NCBI RefSeq assembly: GCF_030547545.1 | Contig: NZ_JAUOQE010000001.1 | Location: forward strand, 267,154-331,153 | Length of the DNA stretch: 64,000 bases | Source: Amphritea sp. 1_MG-2023 | Lineage (GTDB): Bacteria; Pseudomonadota; Gammaproteobacteria; Pseudomonadales; Balneatricaceae | Reading direction: 5' to 3' | Shown: piece after piece, positions 35,828 to 46,002 of the stretch | Numbering within the stretch: position 1 is the stretch's first letter | Layout: every line of letters begins with the position of its first letter | Program-made: the position numbers and the translations under genes | The notes under the pieces: generated by a model | What the model saw: only the letters and a program-made list of their open reading frames with translations | Told to the model about the DNA's origin: nothing | Databases searched by the model: none

Positions 35828-38179
35828 TTACTTTTTGCTATATTTGCGGCTACCTTTGCCGCGGCCTTTGCGTGCTTTCGGTTTAGTCGATGCTTGTGCA
35901 TCATCCTTGTAGGCCAGTTCAAATTCGATCTTACGCTGATCCATATCGACCCGTACCACACGGATATCGATTTTATCGCCAATAGCAAAGCTAGCCCGAG
36001 TACGTTCGCCGACAAGTCGCTGTTGAGCCGCATCGAACTGATAGTAATCGTTGTTCAGGGCCGTGACATGTACCAGACCTTCAACTTGCGTATCATCGAG
36101 TTCAATAAAGAGACCGAAATTGGTCACGCTACTGATCACGCCGCTAAACACATCACCCACATGATCTTGCATATATTCACATTTCAACCAAGCTTCAACA
36201 TCCCAGCCTGCTTTATCGGCACGTCGCGATACCAGTGAACAATGCTCGGCTAAGTTTTTCATCGCAGAGAGATCATAAGGGTAGCTTTTCGCTTGATCCA
36301 GCGGCGTCGCACTTTTGACGCGATGGACTGAATCAGCGTTGCTGCCGGTGATTTTTTGCAGTGTCCGACGGAGCACACTGCCGCCTTGACTACGGCGAAT
36401 CACCGAGCGAATCGCGCGATGCACCAGCAAATCAGGGTAACGACGAATCGGCGAGGTAAAGTGAGCATAAGCCGGATAAGCCAGCCCGAAATGACCTTGA
36501 TTATCCGAGCTATACTCCGCTTGACTCAGTGAGCGTAGCATCATAGTACGAATAATCTGCGCGTCAGGGCGATCGCCGAGACTTTTCAGTAGCCGATCAT
36601 AGTGCGCCGGTGTTGGTTTTTCGCCACCGGCTAGGTTTAGGCCTCTTTCACTGAGGAAGGCGCGTAAATTGGTCAGTTTCTTCTCGACGGGGCCTTCATG
36701 AATACGGTAGAGGGCGGGTAATTTTACTTTTTCAAGGAACTGCGCGGTGGCCACGTTGGCACAGAGCATAAATTCTTCGATCATCTTGTGCGCATCGTTA
36801 CGCTCGACTGGGACAATCCTATCGATTTTACGGTCTTCGGTAAATTTGAACTGCACTTCCTGCTTTTCAAAGTCGATTGAGCCGCGCTTAGTTCGCGCTT
36901 TTCTCAGTACCGCATAGAGCTGATGCAAGGCGTGCAGGTGCGGCACTACCTCCGCATGCTGTTGAGCGACCTGTTTTCCGAGGTGAGTTTCCGCCGCCGA
37001 TACCAACGCGCCGACCTGAGTGTAGGTCAGGCGGGCATGGGAATGAATAATCCCTTCCGAAAAGGTATAGCTCGTCATCTTACCGGCGTTATTGATCGAC
37101 ATTTCGCACACCATCACCAGTCGATCGACATGAGGGTTCAGTGAGCACAAGCCGTTTGATAGCGCTTCAGGTAGCATGGGAACAACGTGACCGGGGAAGT
37201 AAACCGAGGTGCCTCGCTCGGCAGCTTCAATATCCAGCGGGCTGCCCGGTACCACATAATGTGAAACATCGGCAATGGCGACAAACAAACGCCAGCCACC
37301 GGATTTACGTTTTTCACAGTAGACTGCATCATCAAAATCGCGCGCATCTTCACCATCGATGGTAACGAAGGGAAGCGAGCGTAGATCGGCGCGGTGTTGC
37401 TTGTCTGCTGCATTGACTTCATCACCCAAGGCTTCGGCTGCGTTAAGTGCATCTTGAGGCCACTTATGCGGGATATCGTGGTTGCGAATGGCAACATCAA
37501 TTTCCATGCCTGGGGCCATCGAGTCGCCCAATAGTTCGACCACCTTGCCCTCAGCATTGAAACGATTACAGGGGTATTCAGTGATTTCAACCGTGACATA
37601 TTGACCTGCCTCAGCACCGTTTAGCTGATCATCGGGAATATCGATCTCGTTACGCATACGGCTATTTTCAGGCTGTAAGAAGTATTCGCCATCATCGACA
37701 CGTAAACGACCAACGACTTGCGTCATATTTTGCTCGAGTACTTTTATAATTTGGGCTTCCTGACGACCACGTCGATCGACACCGCTGATGCGGGCCTGTA
37801 CTCGGTCACCGGGAAAGGCTTTGAGCATCTGTTTTTCATGCAGATATAGATCGTCTCCGGGGCCATCGAGTGAGAGGAAGCCAAAACCATCGGCATGACC
37901 GATGACGGTGCCTTCAATCAGGTCATCTTGTGTCAGTAAGCTATAGCCTTTGCGCGGATCAAAATTCAATTGTCCATCACGTTCCATCGCCCGCAAGCGA
38001 CGGCGCAAGGCTTCTTTTTCTTCATCTTCAAATAGCTTAAGGGTTTTGCCTAGCTGTTCTCGGTTTAGGTATTTTCCCGGTTCATCAAACAACGCCATGA
38101 TGTATTCCCGACTCGGAATTGGGTTGCTATATTTTTCAAAATCTTCGGCGTTGATGGCAGTTTTAATAGTATTACTCAT
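35828..38179 (-). CDS. rnr: Ribonuclease R
   Basis: 3'-5' exoribonuclease that degrades structured RNA. 783 residues: N-terminal winged helix (SREYIMALFDEPGKYLNREQL), two cold-shock-like domains (GTVIGHADGFGFLSLDG), RNB catalytic centre with TIDGEDARDFDDAVYCEK (active-site aspartates) and RYPDLLVHRAI, S1 domain with VISSVTNFGLFIELDD, and a basic C-terminal tail (KPKARKGRGKGSRKYSKK). All domains are intact. The usual downstream rlmB is absent: the gene ends against the solute operon. Confidence 0.96.
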   Translation of the reverse strand: MSNTIKTAINAEDFEKYSNPIPSREYIMALFDEPGKYLNREQLGKTLKLFEDEEKEALRRRLRAMERDGQLNFDPRKGYSLLTQDDLIEGTVIGHADGFGFLSLDGPGDDLYLHEKQMLKAFPGDRVQARISGVDRRGRQEAQIIKVLEQNMTQVVGRLRVDDGEYFLQPENSRMRNEIDIPDDQLNGAEAGQYVTVEITEYPCNRFNAEGKVVELLGDSMAPGMEIDVAIRNHDIPHKWPQDALNAAEALGDEVNAADKQHRADLRSLPFVTIDGEDARDFDDAVYCEKRKSGGWRLFVAIADVSHYVVPGSPLDIEAAERGTSVYFPGHVVPMLPEALSNGLCSLNPHVDRLVMVCEMSINNAGKMTSYTFSEGIIHSHARLTYTQVGALVSAAETHLGKQVAQQHAEVVPHLHALHQLYAVLRKARTKRGSIDFEKQEVQFKFTEDRKIDRIVPVERNDAHKMIEEFMLCANVATAQFLEKVKLPALYRIHEGPVEKKLTNLRAFLSERGLNLAGGEKPTPAHYDRLLKSLGDRPDAQIIRTMMLRSLSQAEYSSDNQGHFGLAYPAYAHFTSPIRRYPDLLVHRAIRSVIRRSQGGSVLRRTLQKITGSNADSVHRVKSATPLDQAKSYPYDLSAMKNLAEHCSLVSRRADKAGWDVEAWLKCEYMQDHVGDVFSGVISSVTNFGLFIELDDTQVEGLVHVTALNNDYYQFDAAQQRLVGERTRASFAIGDKIDIRVVRVDMDQRKIEFELAYKDDAQASTKPKARKGRGKGSRKYSKK

Positions 38180-39063
38180 TCTTTTCTCAAATAAACCAGC
38201 GCTTGATGGTCCCGAATCGCCTCGTACTTACTCAGCTATGATCGGCAACCTAGCGTTGGTATCACTCACTTTGGTTGAGTGAATTAAATTGGCTTGGTGT
38301 TCAGAACGGCTCTGTATAGCCGAATAGTTAGCGCTGGGTTGCAACCTAAGTGTTACAACTGTCGCCTGAAAACCAAAAAAAATCATCCACAGGCTCGCTA
38401 GAGTCTATCTCTAATAGATGACAAGCTATGTATTACAATGTTGTGCATTCAGCATGGCTTTATAAAGGCTTAATTTTATCTGCGGACCTGTCAGTCCGCT
38501 AGCTGGATAACACATCAGTGGCACTCACAGGCGTGGTCGCCTTGTTTCTTGAGTGAATACCACATCGGACGTCTCTGCCCTAATGCTTCAAATGACAGTA
38601 TTCAAGGTTGACTCAGCGCAGTGGTAGCAGCGCTGCAGATACTTAAATGCAGGACAGGTATGCCTAGGTAGCGAAAAAATAAGACTTGAATTTAAAACAG
38701 AGGGACGAGAATACTTAAGTAAAATAACGATAGTAATACAACGACAGCAAATGGTTAAAAAATAGACTTTTTTTAAGCTAAAGCCACTATATAGTGTTGC
38801 TGCTCGTTGTCAATGCTTGTGGTTAATAAGAACGAAGATGTGCTTAGTGATAATGACTATCAGGGTGATGATAATTAATCAATTTTTATCTGCTAGAGCA
38901 CTGCTCGAGGAGAAATATCACGGATAGTTTTGATTCTGAGTAATCTTCTCGTATTTCTGCTAGTTAACCCAGTCAAACCCATTTACTATGTGGGGGTTTT
39001 GTAAAGGGGTACACGCAGTGATATCACTGCTGAGGTTTTACGAGAGGTCTTACGAAATAGATT
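38180..39063. other. Long intergenic region with scattered dyads, no gene found
   Basis: 884 bp between the divergent rnr and sensor genes with no supported ORF. It holds a perfect 12-bp palindrome CACTATATAGTG (38785-38796), the stem CAGCGC...GCGCTG at about 38615-38636, and a terminator-like hairpin near 38974-39001. Both promoters must be here. No known riboswitch or tRNA is recognised. Confidence 0.5.
38974..39001 (+). terminator. Terminator-like hairpin 63 bp before the sensor gene
   Basis: AAACCCA and TGGGGGTTT pair with one bulge around a 9-nt loop and are followed by TTTTG. In the sense direction this could end a leader RNA or a small transcript before the sensor gene at 39064. The leader upstream matches no riboswitch that I know, including the c-di-GMP class. 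Confidence 0.35.
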
Positions 39064-41217
39064 ATGAGAGTTTACCTGTTCATTTGCAGCATTGTTATCG
39101 CGTTTGCGGCATTGATTTTTTTTATTTTCTCGGCGGACGAGCCGCAAGCGGTGAGTGCTCAGATTAAGGCTCGGGTTGATGGCAATAAGCCTGAAGCGAT
39201 TGTGCTGCGCTTTGGTCATAACACCCCGCAAGACAGTGCGTTACATGAAGCGGCGATGCGGTTTGCGCACATCGTGAATGATAAGACAGAAGGCCATGTT
39301 GTTATTGACGTCTATCCGGCGCAGCAGCTTGGCAATGATCATCAAATGGTTGAGATGGCACGTCAAGGTGAGTTGGATATTATTCTGACACCGACAGCCA
39401 AGATGAGTGTGGCGGTGCCATCGATGCAGTATGCGGACCTGCCTTTTCTATTTCCTTCAAGAGCCGATGCTTATGCGATGTTAGACGGTGAGCCGGGGGC
39501 GATGCTACTCAGGGATTTGAATTCGATCGGTCTGTATGGCATGGCATTTTGGGAAAATGGTTTTAAGCACTTCACCGGCAATCGGGCTTTTCTGTCGCCA
39601 GAAGATTTTCGCGATACAAAGATTCGCGTGATGAAAAGCCGAATGATCATGGAGCAGTTCAAAGCGTTTGCCGCAGAGCCCATCCCTATCGATTTTCATA
39701 AGACAAAACAAGCGCTGGCTGATGGTGTGATCGATGGTCAAGAAAATCCATTGATCGCCATTTACAGTATGGGGCTGCACGAGGTTCAAAGTGATCTGGT
39801 ATTGAGTAATCATGCATTTCTTGGTTATGTGCTGTCTGTCAGCCGGATGACGATGAATAAGCTGCCTTTCGAGGTGCAAAGAGTACTGCTCGAAACGGCC
39901 CGTGAAGTGACGCCTTGGGAGCGCATGGCAACTCACAGCCGAGAAACAGAGCTACTCGAACGTATCAAGGCGTCAGGGGTACAGGTTCATACTCTTAGCT
40001 CAGAACAACGCGCGGCGTTTGCCGCCAAAACGACCAAATTGATCTCTCAGTTTGAAGGGGTTATTGGCGCTGAGATTATCTCCAAAACGGAGTCATTGCT
40101 GTTCGATAAGTATGGCCCCGACGCCAATGCTAACGATCACTATGTTATCGGCCTGAATGTTAACTTAGCGGCAGGGGCGTGTTCCGGCTTGGCCATTAAG
40201 CGGGGGGTGCAACTGGCCGTCAAGGATATCAATCAGCGCGGAGGGCTGTTGGCTAAGCCGCTACATGTACTGGTGAGAAGCCATAATACGGTATCCCGCC
40301 TCAGTAACGAGAATATGAACTATTTTATGCAGCGCCCCGATGTTGTGGCTATTGTCGGTGGAAAGCATTCAGTGATTGTCGATAAGGATTTGCCGCTAAT
40401 TGGGCCGTCGCATATGCCCTATTTGATTCCCTGGGCTACGGCAGAAAAGCTCACTAACAATGCGTTGCTTAATGACAATGTCTTCAGGCTGTCGGCGAAT
40501 GATAAATCCGCGTCTGAGTTTATTGCGGCGCATGCGATCAAAAAATATAAAAAGCCCGCATTGTTGGTTGAAAATACCCAATGGGGTCGTGATAATTTGA
40601 ACAATATGCGGGCCTACCTAGCCTCCAAAGAGGTTTTACCCGCGACAGAGATTGTGTTCAATAGAGGGCAGTCTAGCTATCGAGAAGCACTGGAGACAAT
40701 ATTTAAATCTGGGGCAGATAGTCTCATCCTAGTGGCGAATGCCAATGAGGGTCAGGTCATCATTTCCGAACTGCTCAAACGTCGCCACGATTTTCCGATC
40801 CTCTCGCATTGGGGAATTCTGGGAGGGCTTGAAAAAAGCGCCCGTAAAACATTTGCCGACGCTAACCTAAGCATTTTTCAGACCTTTAGCTTTGCTCAGT
40901 CACATCGATCACAATCGGAGGCATTACGGCGGGCGTATATCGATGCGTTTGGCTTGGCGCCCATCGAGTCGGTTTGTTCGCCACATGCGGTTGCCCAAGC
41001 CTATGATGTCGTTCAGTTATTAGCCTTAGCGATTGAACAGTCCGGAAGCACTGATGGCGTTGTGATTATCAAGGCGCTGGAGCAATTACCGTCCTATGAG
41101 GGGGTTGTGAAGCGTTATATGCCTGCATTCAGTGAAACCAACCATGATGCGCTGACCACAGCAGACTTTTTTATGGCGCGTTTTAATGATGATGGTCAAA
41201 TTATTCCGCTACGTTGA
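39064..41217 (+). CDS. Membrane-anchored double binding protein: DctP-like plus LivJ/UrtA-like domains
   Basis: 717 residues. An uncleaved-looking N-terminal helix (3-22, LFICSIVIAFAALIFFIF) is followed by a TRAP DctP-type domain at about 48-355 (LRFGHNTPQDSALHEAA, YPAQQLGNDHQMVEMARQG, DTKIRVMKSRM with the usual ligand arginine). A LivJ-type type I periplasmic fold follows at about 360-690 (GLNVNLAAGACSGLAIKRGVQL, INQRGGLLAKPLHVL, ALLVENTQWGRDN). No permease gene is near. The stop overlaps the next gene, a GGDEF-EAL protein. This suggests periplasmic ligand sensing for a c-di-GMP enzyme rather than transport. Fusion of these two receptor families is unusual. No lipobox is seen. Confidence 0.85.
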   Translation: MRVYLFICSIVIAFAALIFFIFSADEPQAVSAQIKARVDGNKPEAIVLRFGHNTPQDSALHEAAMRFAHIVNDKTEGHVVIDVYPAQQLGNDHQMVEMARQGELDIILTPTAKMSVAVPSMQYADLPFLFPSRADAYAMLDGEPGAMLLRDLNSIGLYGMAFWENGFKHFTGNRAFLSPEDFRDTKIRVMKSRMIMEQFKAFAAEPIPIDFHKTKQALADGVIDGQENPLIAIYSMGLHEVQSDLVLSNHAFLGYVLSVSRMTMNKLPFEVQRVLLETAREVTPWERMATHSRETELLERIKASGVQVHTLSSEQRAAFAAKTTKLISQFEGVIGAEIISKTESLLFDKYGPDANANDHYVIGLNVNLAAGACSGLAIKRGVQLAVKDINQRGGLLAKPLHVLVRSHNTVSRLSNENMNYFMQRPDVVAIVGGKHSVIVDKDLPLIGPSHMPYLIPWATAEKLTNNALLNDNVFRLSANDKSASEFIAAHAIKKYKKPALLVENTQWGRDNLNNMRAYLASKEVLPATEIVFNRGQSSYREALETIFKSGADSLILVANANEGQVIISELLKRRHDFPILSHWGILGGLEKSARKTFADANLSIFQTFSFAQSHRSQSEALRRAYIDAFGLAPIESVCSPHAVAQAYDVVQLLALAIEQSGSTDGVVIIKALEQLPSYEGVVKRYMPAFSETNHDALTTADFFMARFNDDGQIIPLR

Positions 41218-43505
41218 AGTTGTTGCTGAGGAGCGTCAAAGTTTTGTTTAAATTTAGAAGTATTAAACAGAAAGTGATTTTTTTGGTCACCAGCCAATTG
41301 GTGTTAGTACTGGTGACATTGTTGATTGTTTCACTGTTTTTAGTGAACAAGCAGCTAGGTACGCAGACCGAGAGATTGTTTGTCAGTCATGCTTCGGCAT
41401 TGAATCTTTCAATAGAGCAGCGACTGAGTTATTTAGTTGAAAATAGTGAATTACTCGCAACCAATGAATTGATGGTTAATGCGCTCATTGATAGCGAGGG
41501 GCGAGAAGCGTATTTGGCTCCGCTGCTGTCTAATTTCATGAAGGGGAAAGACGTACTGTACCTGAATGTTGTCGATTTTAATGGCTACCCCATGTTCCAT
41601 TCAGGTGATCGTGTGCTGCAGTACAACCGTTCGGAGCATTTGAGGGTTGCCTTAGCATTGAATCAAACGTCGGTGTTTATTGATGATAATCAGGTGCTAA
41701 CCGTTATTACGCCAATAGAGTATTACTCAACCACTCAAGGTGCCTTGATCATTGGTTTCGACTTGGACGCCATTCTTTCCAAGAATATGATCTCTGATAC
41801 GCAAAACTATATTCGGCTGCTGAAAGATAATGTGGTCATTTTCTCTGATAATTACCATGAGGAAATACGTTATCGTTCATATCTTCACGAGGTGGGTAGT
41901 GAGCTGCCTTATTTCTCCCAATTGGGTATTGTGCTTGAAGTAGGCTTACCTGAAGTTATCTATAACGCGCCTGTCAGGGAAGCCATGAGCGTGCTGCTGA
42001 CGGTGGGTGTGTTGCTGTTATTTGTAAGTTTGCTGATTTCGAGGTGGACAGGGATTCGAATAACACGACCGATTTTAGAGCTTTCCTCACGGGTGAAACA
42101 AGCGCATGAGGGACAGGATGTTCGCTGTAGTCCGCTGGGAAGTGGTGATGAGGTCGAAGGCTTGGCAGAAGCGTTTGATAAACGCACATTGTTGCTTGAA
42201 CATCAGGCCGAGCATGATTCTTTGACGGAGCTGCCCAATCGTGTGCTGTTTATTGATCGTGTTCAAAGTGCGATTAAGTTATGTCGCCGCCATGAGGGCA
42301 TGTTTGCGGTACTGTTTATTGATTTGGACCGCTTTAAGGAGGTTAACGACTCCTATGGGCATACCGTAGGTGATCAATTAATTCAGATTGTGGCTGAAAA
42401 AATAGAGGGCGGGATTCGCGAAGGTGATTCGGTTGCTCGAATGGGCGGCGATGAGTTTACCGTCTTGGTTAACGATGTCGCGCATGAAACCGATGTTTTT
42501 CGGGTGACTGAAAAAATACTGGCGTTGTTTGAATCCCCAATATCCTTTGATCGGTATACCTTTTATCTGACCTGTAGTATCGGCGTCTCGGTCTACCCAG
42601 TAGATGGCGATGATGTCGATACGTTGTTAAAAAATGCGGATGCAGCGATGTATAAAGCTAAGGCCGATGGGCGCAATGCTTATCGACTTTATAAGCCGGA
42701 GCTGACCGACATCATTATCGAGCGCATCAAGCTAGAACAGCAGCTTCGGCAAGCGATCAATGGGCATCAGTTTGTGGTTTATTTTCAGCCACAATATCAG
42801 CTTGCTACGGCGCGCATGATCGGTATGGAGGCATTGATTCGCTGGCAGCATCCCGATCACGGTTTGTTATTTCCAGATAGTTTTATACCGCTGGCGGAAG
42901 AAACAGGCATGATCATTGATGTCGATCGGCTGATGATGCGGTTAGCGATGAGCGAGTTTCGAGCTTGGATCGTTGCGGGTTTGGCGCCGGGGATTTTGTC
43001 GATGAATCTGTCCATGATTCAATTAGATCAAGGGGATTTTATTGAGTTTGTAAAAGCCTGTCTGTCTGAATATGAGCTTGATGCGGCAACGGTTATGTTT
43101 GAGGTGACGGAAACGCAAGCCATGCTGAAGCCTGAGCAGACGGTGATTGCGCTGAAGCAGTTAAGCTCATTGGGGGTCGGTTTGGCCATCGATGACTTTG
43201 GCACAGGCTTTTCATCACTTGCTTATCTGAAAAAGTTTCCCGTTAATAAGATTAAAATTGATCGTTCATTTGTCTCAGATTTACCCGATGATCATGATGA
43301 TGTAGAGCTGACACGTGCGATTATTTCGCTGTCTAAAAGTTTGAAATTGGATGTGATTGCTGAAGGTGTTGAGACCGAGGCGCATCGTCAGTTTCTGCTA
43401 AGCAACGATTGCCATGAGGGGCAGGGTTATCTGTTTAGCAAGCCGGTCGCTGCCGCTCAGGTGCGCTTGTTACTTGAAGGCGCTATGGATACCGCAGTAG
43501 GTTGA
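41214..43505 (+). CDS. GGDEF-EAL membrane c-di-GMP enzyme with periplasmic sensor domain
   Basis: 763 residues from TTG 41214, which overlaps the previous stop by 4 nt. A TTG at 41244 after GAGGAG is an alternative start. Helix 1 is at about 20-42, a periplasmic Cache-like domain spans about 45-255, and helix 2 is at about 262-280. A HAMP-like linker (RITRPILELSSRVKQ) follows. The intact GGDEF motif is at 411-415 (MGGDEF), the EAL motif at 539-541 (GMEALIRW), DDFGTGFSS is present, and the later catalytic Glu is in VIAEGVE. Both cyclase and phosphodiesterase centres look intact. It probably receives input from the double binding protein encoded upstream. Confidence 0.92.
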   Translation: MKLLLRSVKVLFKFRSIKQKVIFLVTSQLVLVLVTLLIVSLFLVNKQLGTQTERLFVSHASALNLSIEQRLSYLVENSELLATNELMVNALIDSEGREAYLAPLLSNFMKGKDVLYLNVVDFNGYPMFHSGDRVLQYNRSEHLRVALALNQTSVFIDDNQVLTVITPIEYYSTTQGALIIGFDLDAILSKNMISDTQNYIRLLKDNVVIFSDNYHEEIRYRSYLHEVGSELPYFSQLGIVLEVGLPEVIYNAPVREAMSVLLTVGVLLLFVSLLISRWTGIRITRPILELSSRVKQAHEGQDVRCSPLGSGDEVEGLAEAFDKRTLLLEHQAEHDSLTELPNRVLFIDRVQSAIKLCRRHEGMFAVLFIDLDRFKEVNDSYGHTVGDQLIQIVAEKIEGGIREGDSVARMGGDEFTVLVNDVAHETDVFRVTEKILALFESPISFDRYTFYLTCSIGVSVYPVDGDDVDTLLKNADAAMYKAKADGRNAYRLYKPELTDIIIERIKLEQQLRQAINGHQFVVYFQPQYQLATARMIGMEALIRWQHPDHGLLFPDSFIPLAEETGMIIDVDRLMMRLAMSEFRAWIVAGLAPGILSMNLSMIQLDQGDFIEFVKACLSEYELDAATVMFEVTETQAMLKPEQTVIALKQLSSLGVGLAIDDFGTGFSSLAYLKKFPVNKIKIDRSFVSDLPDDHDDVELTRAIISLSKSLKLDVIAEGVETEAHRQFLLSNDCHEGQGYLFSKPVAAAQVRLLLEGAMDTAVG

Positions 43506-43572
43506 GTGGCCATTCAAGCCGTGTCTCAGCTTCACAAGGGCTAGGCCGTGATTACTGTTTATATCGGTTTGT

Positions 43573-44706
43573 TTAGTGCTGCGTCAGTCGAACCTGATTG
43601 CGGCCATTCTGCTTGGCTGCATACAGCGCAGTGTCGGCGGCTTTCAGTAATTCGGTGATGCTGTTGTAGTTCTGTTTGTTTAGCACGGCAATGCCGGCAC
43701 TGATGGTGATGAATTTCAGCGGCGAGTGTTGATGAGGTATGTTGAGCTGAGCAATTGAGCTACAGATATGCTCGGCTAGATGTTTAGCGCTGAGGTTATC
43801 CGTATCGGGCAAAATGAGTAAGAACTCTTCACCACCATAGCGTACTGTCATATCTCCAGCGCGTTGAGCCGTTTGACGCAAAGCTTGAGCGATGTCTTTT
43901 AGACAGTCATCGCCAGCCTGATGACCATAATAATCGTTATAGCTTTTAAAAAAATCCACATCCAGCATGATGAGCGCTAAGGGTCTTTGATAGCGAATCG
44001 CTCTGGCCCATTCATTGTTGAGTGTGGTATTCATGCAACGTCGATTGCTCAGGCCGGTTAGTTGATCCGTATTGGATTCTTGCTTTAACTTCAGTTGAGC
44101 CTCTTCGGTAAAGCTTAGCAAGGCAAAAACGCCGCTGATGACGCTGAAAGCAGGCCAGATTATTTGCGAAGATATTACCGTGGCGCTAAAGAAGTCGGTT
44201 GAGAAATCGAGTATGAGGGAGCGAGCAAAAACGATTAAGGCCATGCATGCAAAGGCATAAGCAAGAATGATGTCTGACGGGCTTCTCTGTTGTTTGAGAT
44301 TCAAAAACAAGTAACTCATGATGCCATAGGCTAAAGGAACAAACAGGCCGCTAACATGTAAGGTCGCATAAAACTCATTGAGATAGGTAAAGTAACCTAA
44401 GGCGAGGCAGTTGAGCAAAAAAAGGCTCGATATAAGCCGCCACGGTAATGGGTATTCGCAGCGACGATAGCTGAAAACAACCATGCCCCAGATGAAAATA
44501 GAAGCGAAAACTGCAGAGACTATTTTTAAAGCCGTATTGATATCAAAGACATATAAAAACCAACTGAGAAAGTTCGCTGAAAAGGCAATGATAAAGAAGT
44601 GAATTGATTTTGGCTTGTTAGCAGGGTCTTGAATTCTTGTGCCTGAAAAGGCGAATACTAAGTTTATCAATGCAACAGTCAGGAAGTATGCTTGCTCAGT
44701 CGTCAT
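43573..44706 (-). CDS. Diguanylate cyclase with multi-helix membrane sensor
   Basis: 377 residues. The N-terminal half has about seven hydrophobic helices with no clear named sensor family. The C-terminal GGDEF domain from about 215 reads DQLTGLSNRR, then MLDVDFFKSYNDYYGHQAGD and the active motif VRYGGEEFLLILP. It makes c-di-GMP at the inner membrane. No inhibitory RxxD is seen five residues upstream of the active motif. It is convergent with the GGDEF-EAL gene (67 bp apart), so there is no shared transcript. Confidence 0.9.
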   Translation of the reverse strand: MTTEQAYFLTVALINLVFAFSGTRIQDPANKPKSIHFFIIAFSANFLSWFLYVFDINTALKIVSAVFASIFIWGMVVFSYRRCEYPLPWRLISSLFLLNCLALGYFTYLNEFYATLHVSGLFVPLAYGIMSYLFLNLKQQRSPSDIILAYAFACMALIVFARSLILDFSTDFFSATVISSQIIWPAFSVISGVFALLSFTEEAQLKLKQESNTDQLTGLSNRRCMNTTLNNEWARAIRYQRPLALIMLDVDFFKSYNDYYGHQAGDDCLKDIAQALRQTAQRAGDMTVRYGGEEFLLILPDTDNLSAKHLAEHICSSIAQLNIPHQHSPLKFITISAGIAVLNKQNYNSITELLKAADTALYAAKQNGRNQVRLTQH

Positions 44707-45276
44707 TGCTTTTCTCTTGTGGGCGCTTTTTTATACGGCGTATCGATCAGTGATGCTTGATAAAGCGGTTTGAGTATTTTAAATGCTTGCTGACTGACGA
44801 TTATGGTAAGCGATAATACTTTTAACGTGATTAGAATATCCCCTGTTGAAGCAGGTATTCATATAAGAATAATTCTTATTTTTAATGAGTCGTGAGCGTA
44901 CCTAAACTTACCGCAGTGAGTGCGCTCGGATTCAGAGGTGAGGGAGCGAGTTAAGTAGGGGAAAGAAAAATCCGGGGTAGCTGTCTACAGGATAAAACAG
45001 TCAATAATGTATACCCCGGTGAATAACGAAATAGTTTCGTTATGGTTCAGCGAAGGGGAGTTGCTGAAAATAGGGAATCAACTTAGGAAGGTGCTGCCAT
45101 TAGTGCCGTATTCAAAACTCGAAGGGTCATGCTGATTGAGTCGCAGAGGTTGAAGCGAAATAGGGCTGATGCTGTCAATCTTTGAATGTGTTTGTGTTAT
45201 ACGAATTAAACTTAACTTATGGCCTTATCAGAAAGTTGCCATATTCGATACACAGATACGTGCGGCTTTAATTAAT
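44707..45276. other. Intergenic region with several dyads
   Basis: 570 bp between the cyclase and the tRNA operon with no supported ORF. It contains ATAAGAAT-A-ATTCTTAT (44863-44879), a Fur-box-like 17-bp dyad; a stem ATAACGAAA-TAG-TTTCGTTAT (45023-45043); and an 8-bp pair CCGGGGTA/TACCCCGG (44972-44979, 45012-45019). A GGAAGGTGC at 45086 is noted and rejected as an IS end. These could be operators for the cyclase promoter or structured ends of the tRNA transcript. Confidence 0.4.
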
Positions 45277-45536
<260 letters not shown>

Positions 45537-45558
45537 AAACATGTACATAAAACTAAAA

Positions 45559-45635
<77 letters not shown>

Positions 45636-45716
45636 ACGATAAAGAACAATATTTATACACGAAAGTTCAAGCGTGTTTCAGAAACTAACCACTCAAAGTT
45701 TTAGGATAACTTGAAG

Positions 45717-45793
<77 letters not shown>

Positions 45794-45804
45794 TTCTGAG
45801 TGAA

Positions 45805-45880
45805 TGGCTCCTCGAGCTGGACTCGAACCAGCGACCAATAGATTAACAGTCTACTGCTCTACCAACTGAGCTATCGAGGA
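45805..45880 (-). tRNA. tRNA-Asn(GUU), copy 1
   Basis: 76 nt with encoded CCA. Acceptor TCCTCGA/TCGAGGA, anticodon loop CTGTTAA giving GUU, T-arm GGTTCGAGTCC. All acceptor pairs are Watson-Crick. Confidence 0.97.
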
Positions 45881-45905
45881 ATGTCATTCAGTACGGTTAA
45901 AAGGT

Positions 45906-45981
45906 TGGCTCCTCGAGCTGGACTCGAACCAGCGACCAATAGATTAACAGTCTACTGCTCTACCAACTGAGCTATCAAGGA
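45906..45981 (-). tRNA. tRNA-Asn(GUU), copy 2
   Basis: 76 nt with encoded CCA, first gene of the tRNA operon. It differs from copy 1 in the acceptor stem: the 5' strand reads TCCTTGA against 3' TCGAGGA, giving one G-U wobble at the fifth pair. Anticodon GUU is unchanged. Confidence 0.96.
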
Positions 45982-46002
45982 ACGTCTCAACCGTGGCGGC
46001 GT

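Noticed and set aside
37138..37617. 159-residue ORF inside rnr in another frame
   Set aside because: Lies entirely within a full-length, well-conserved rnr; a frame shadow.
38605..38660. tRNA-like D-arm (CAGCGCAGTGGTAGCAGCGCTG)
   Set aside because: No T-arm GGTTCGAAT, no matching acceptor stem, and the anticodon-like loop has the wrong size.
38500..38720. c-di-GMP riboswitch before the sensor operon
   Set aside because: The GEMM core sequences (for example CACGCACAGGGCAAACC-like) are not present.
45086..45096. GGAAGGTGCTG preceded by TTAG, like an IS5 end
   Set aside because: Only nine bases match and no second repeat or transposase is near.
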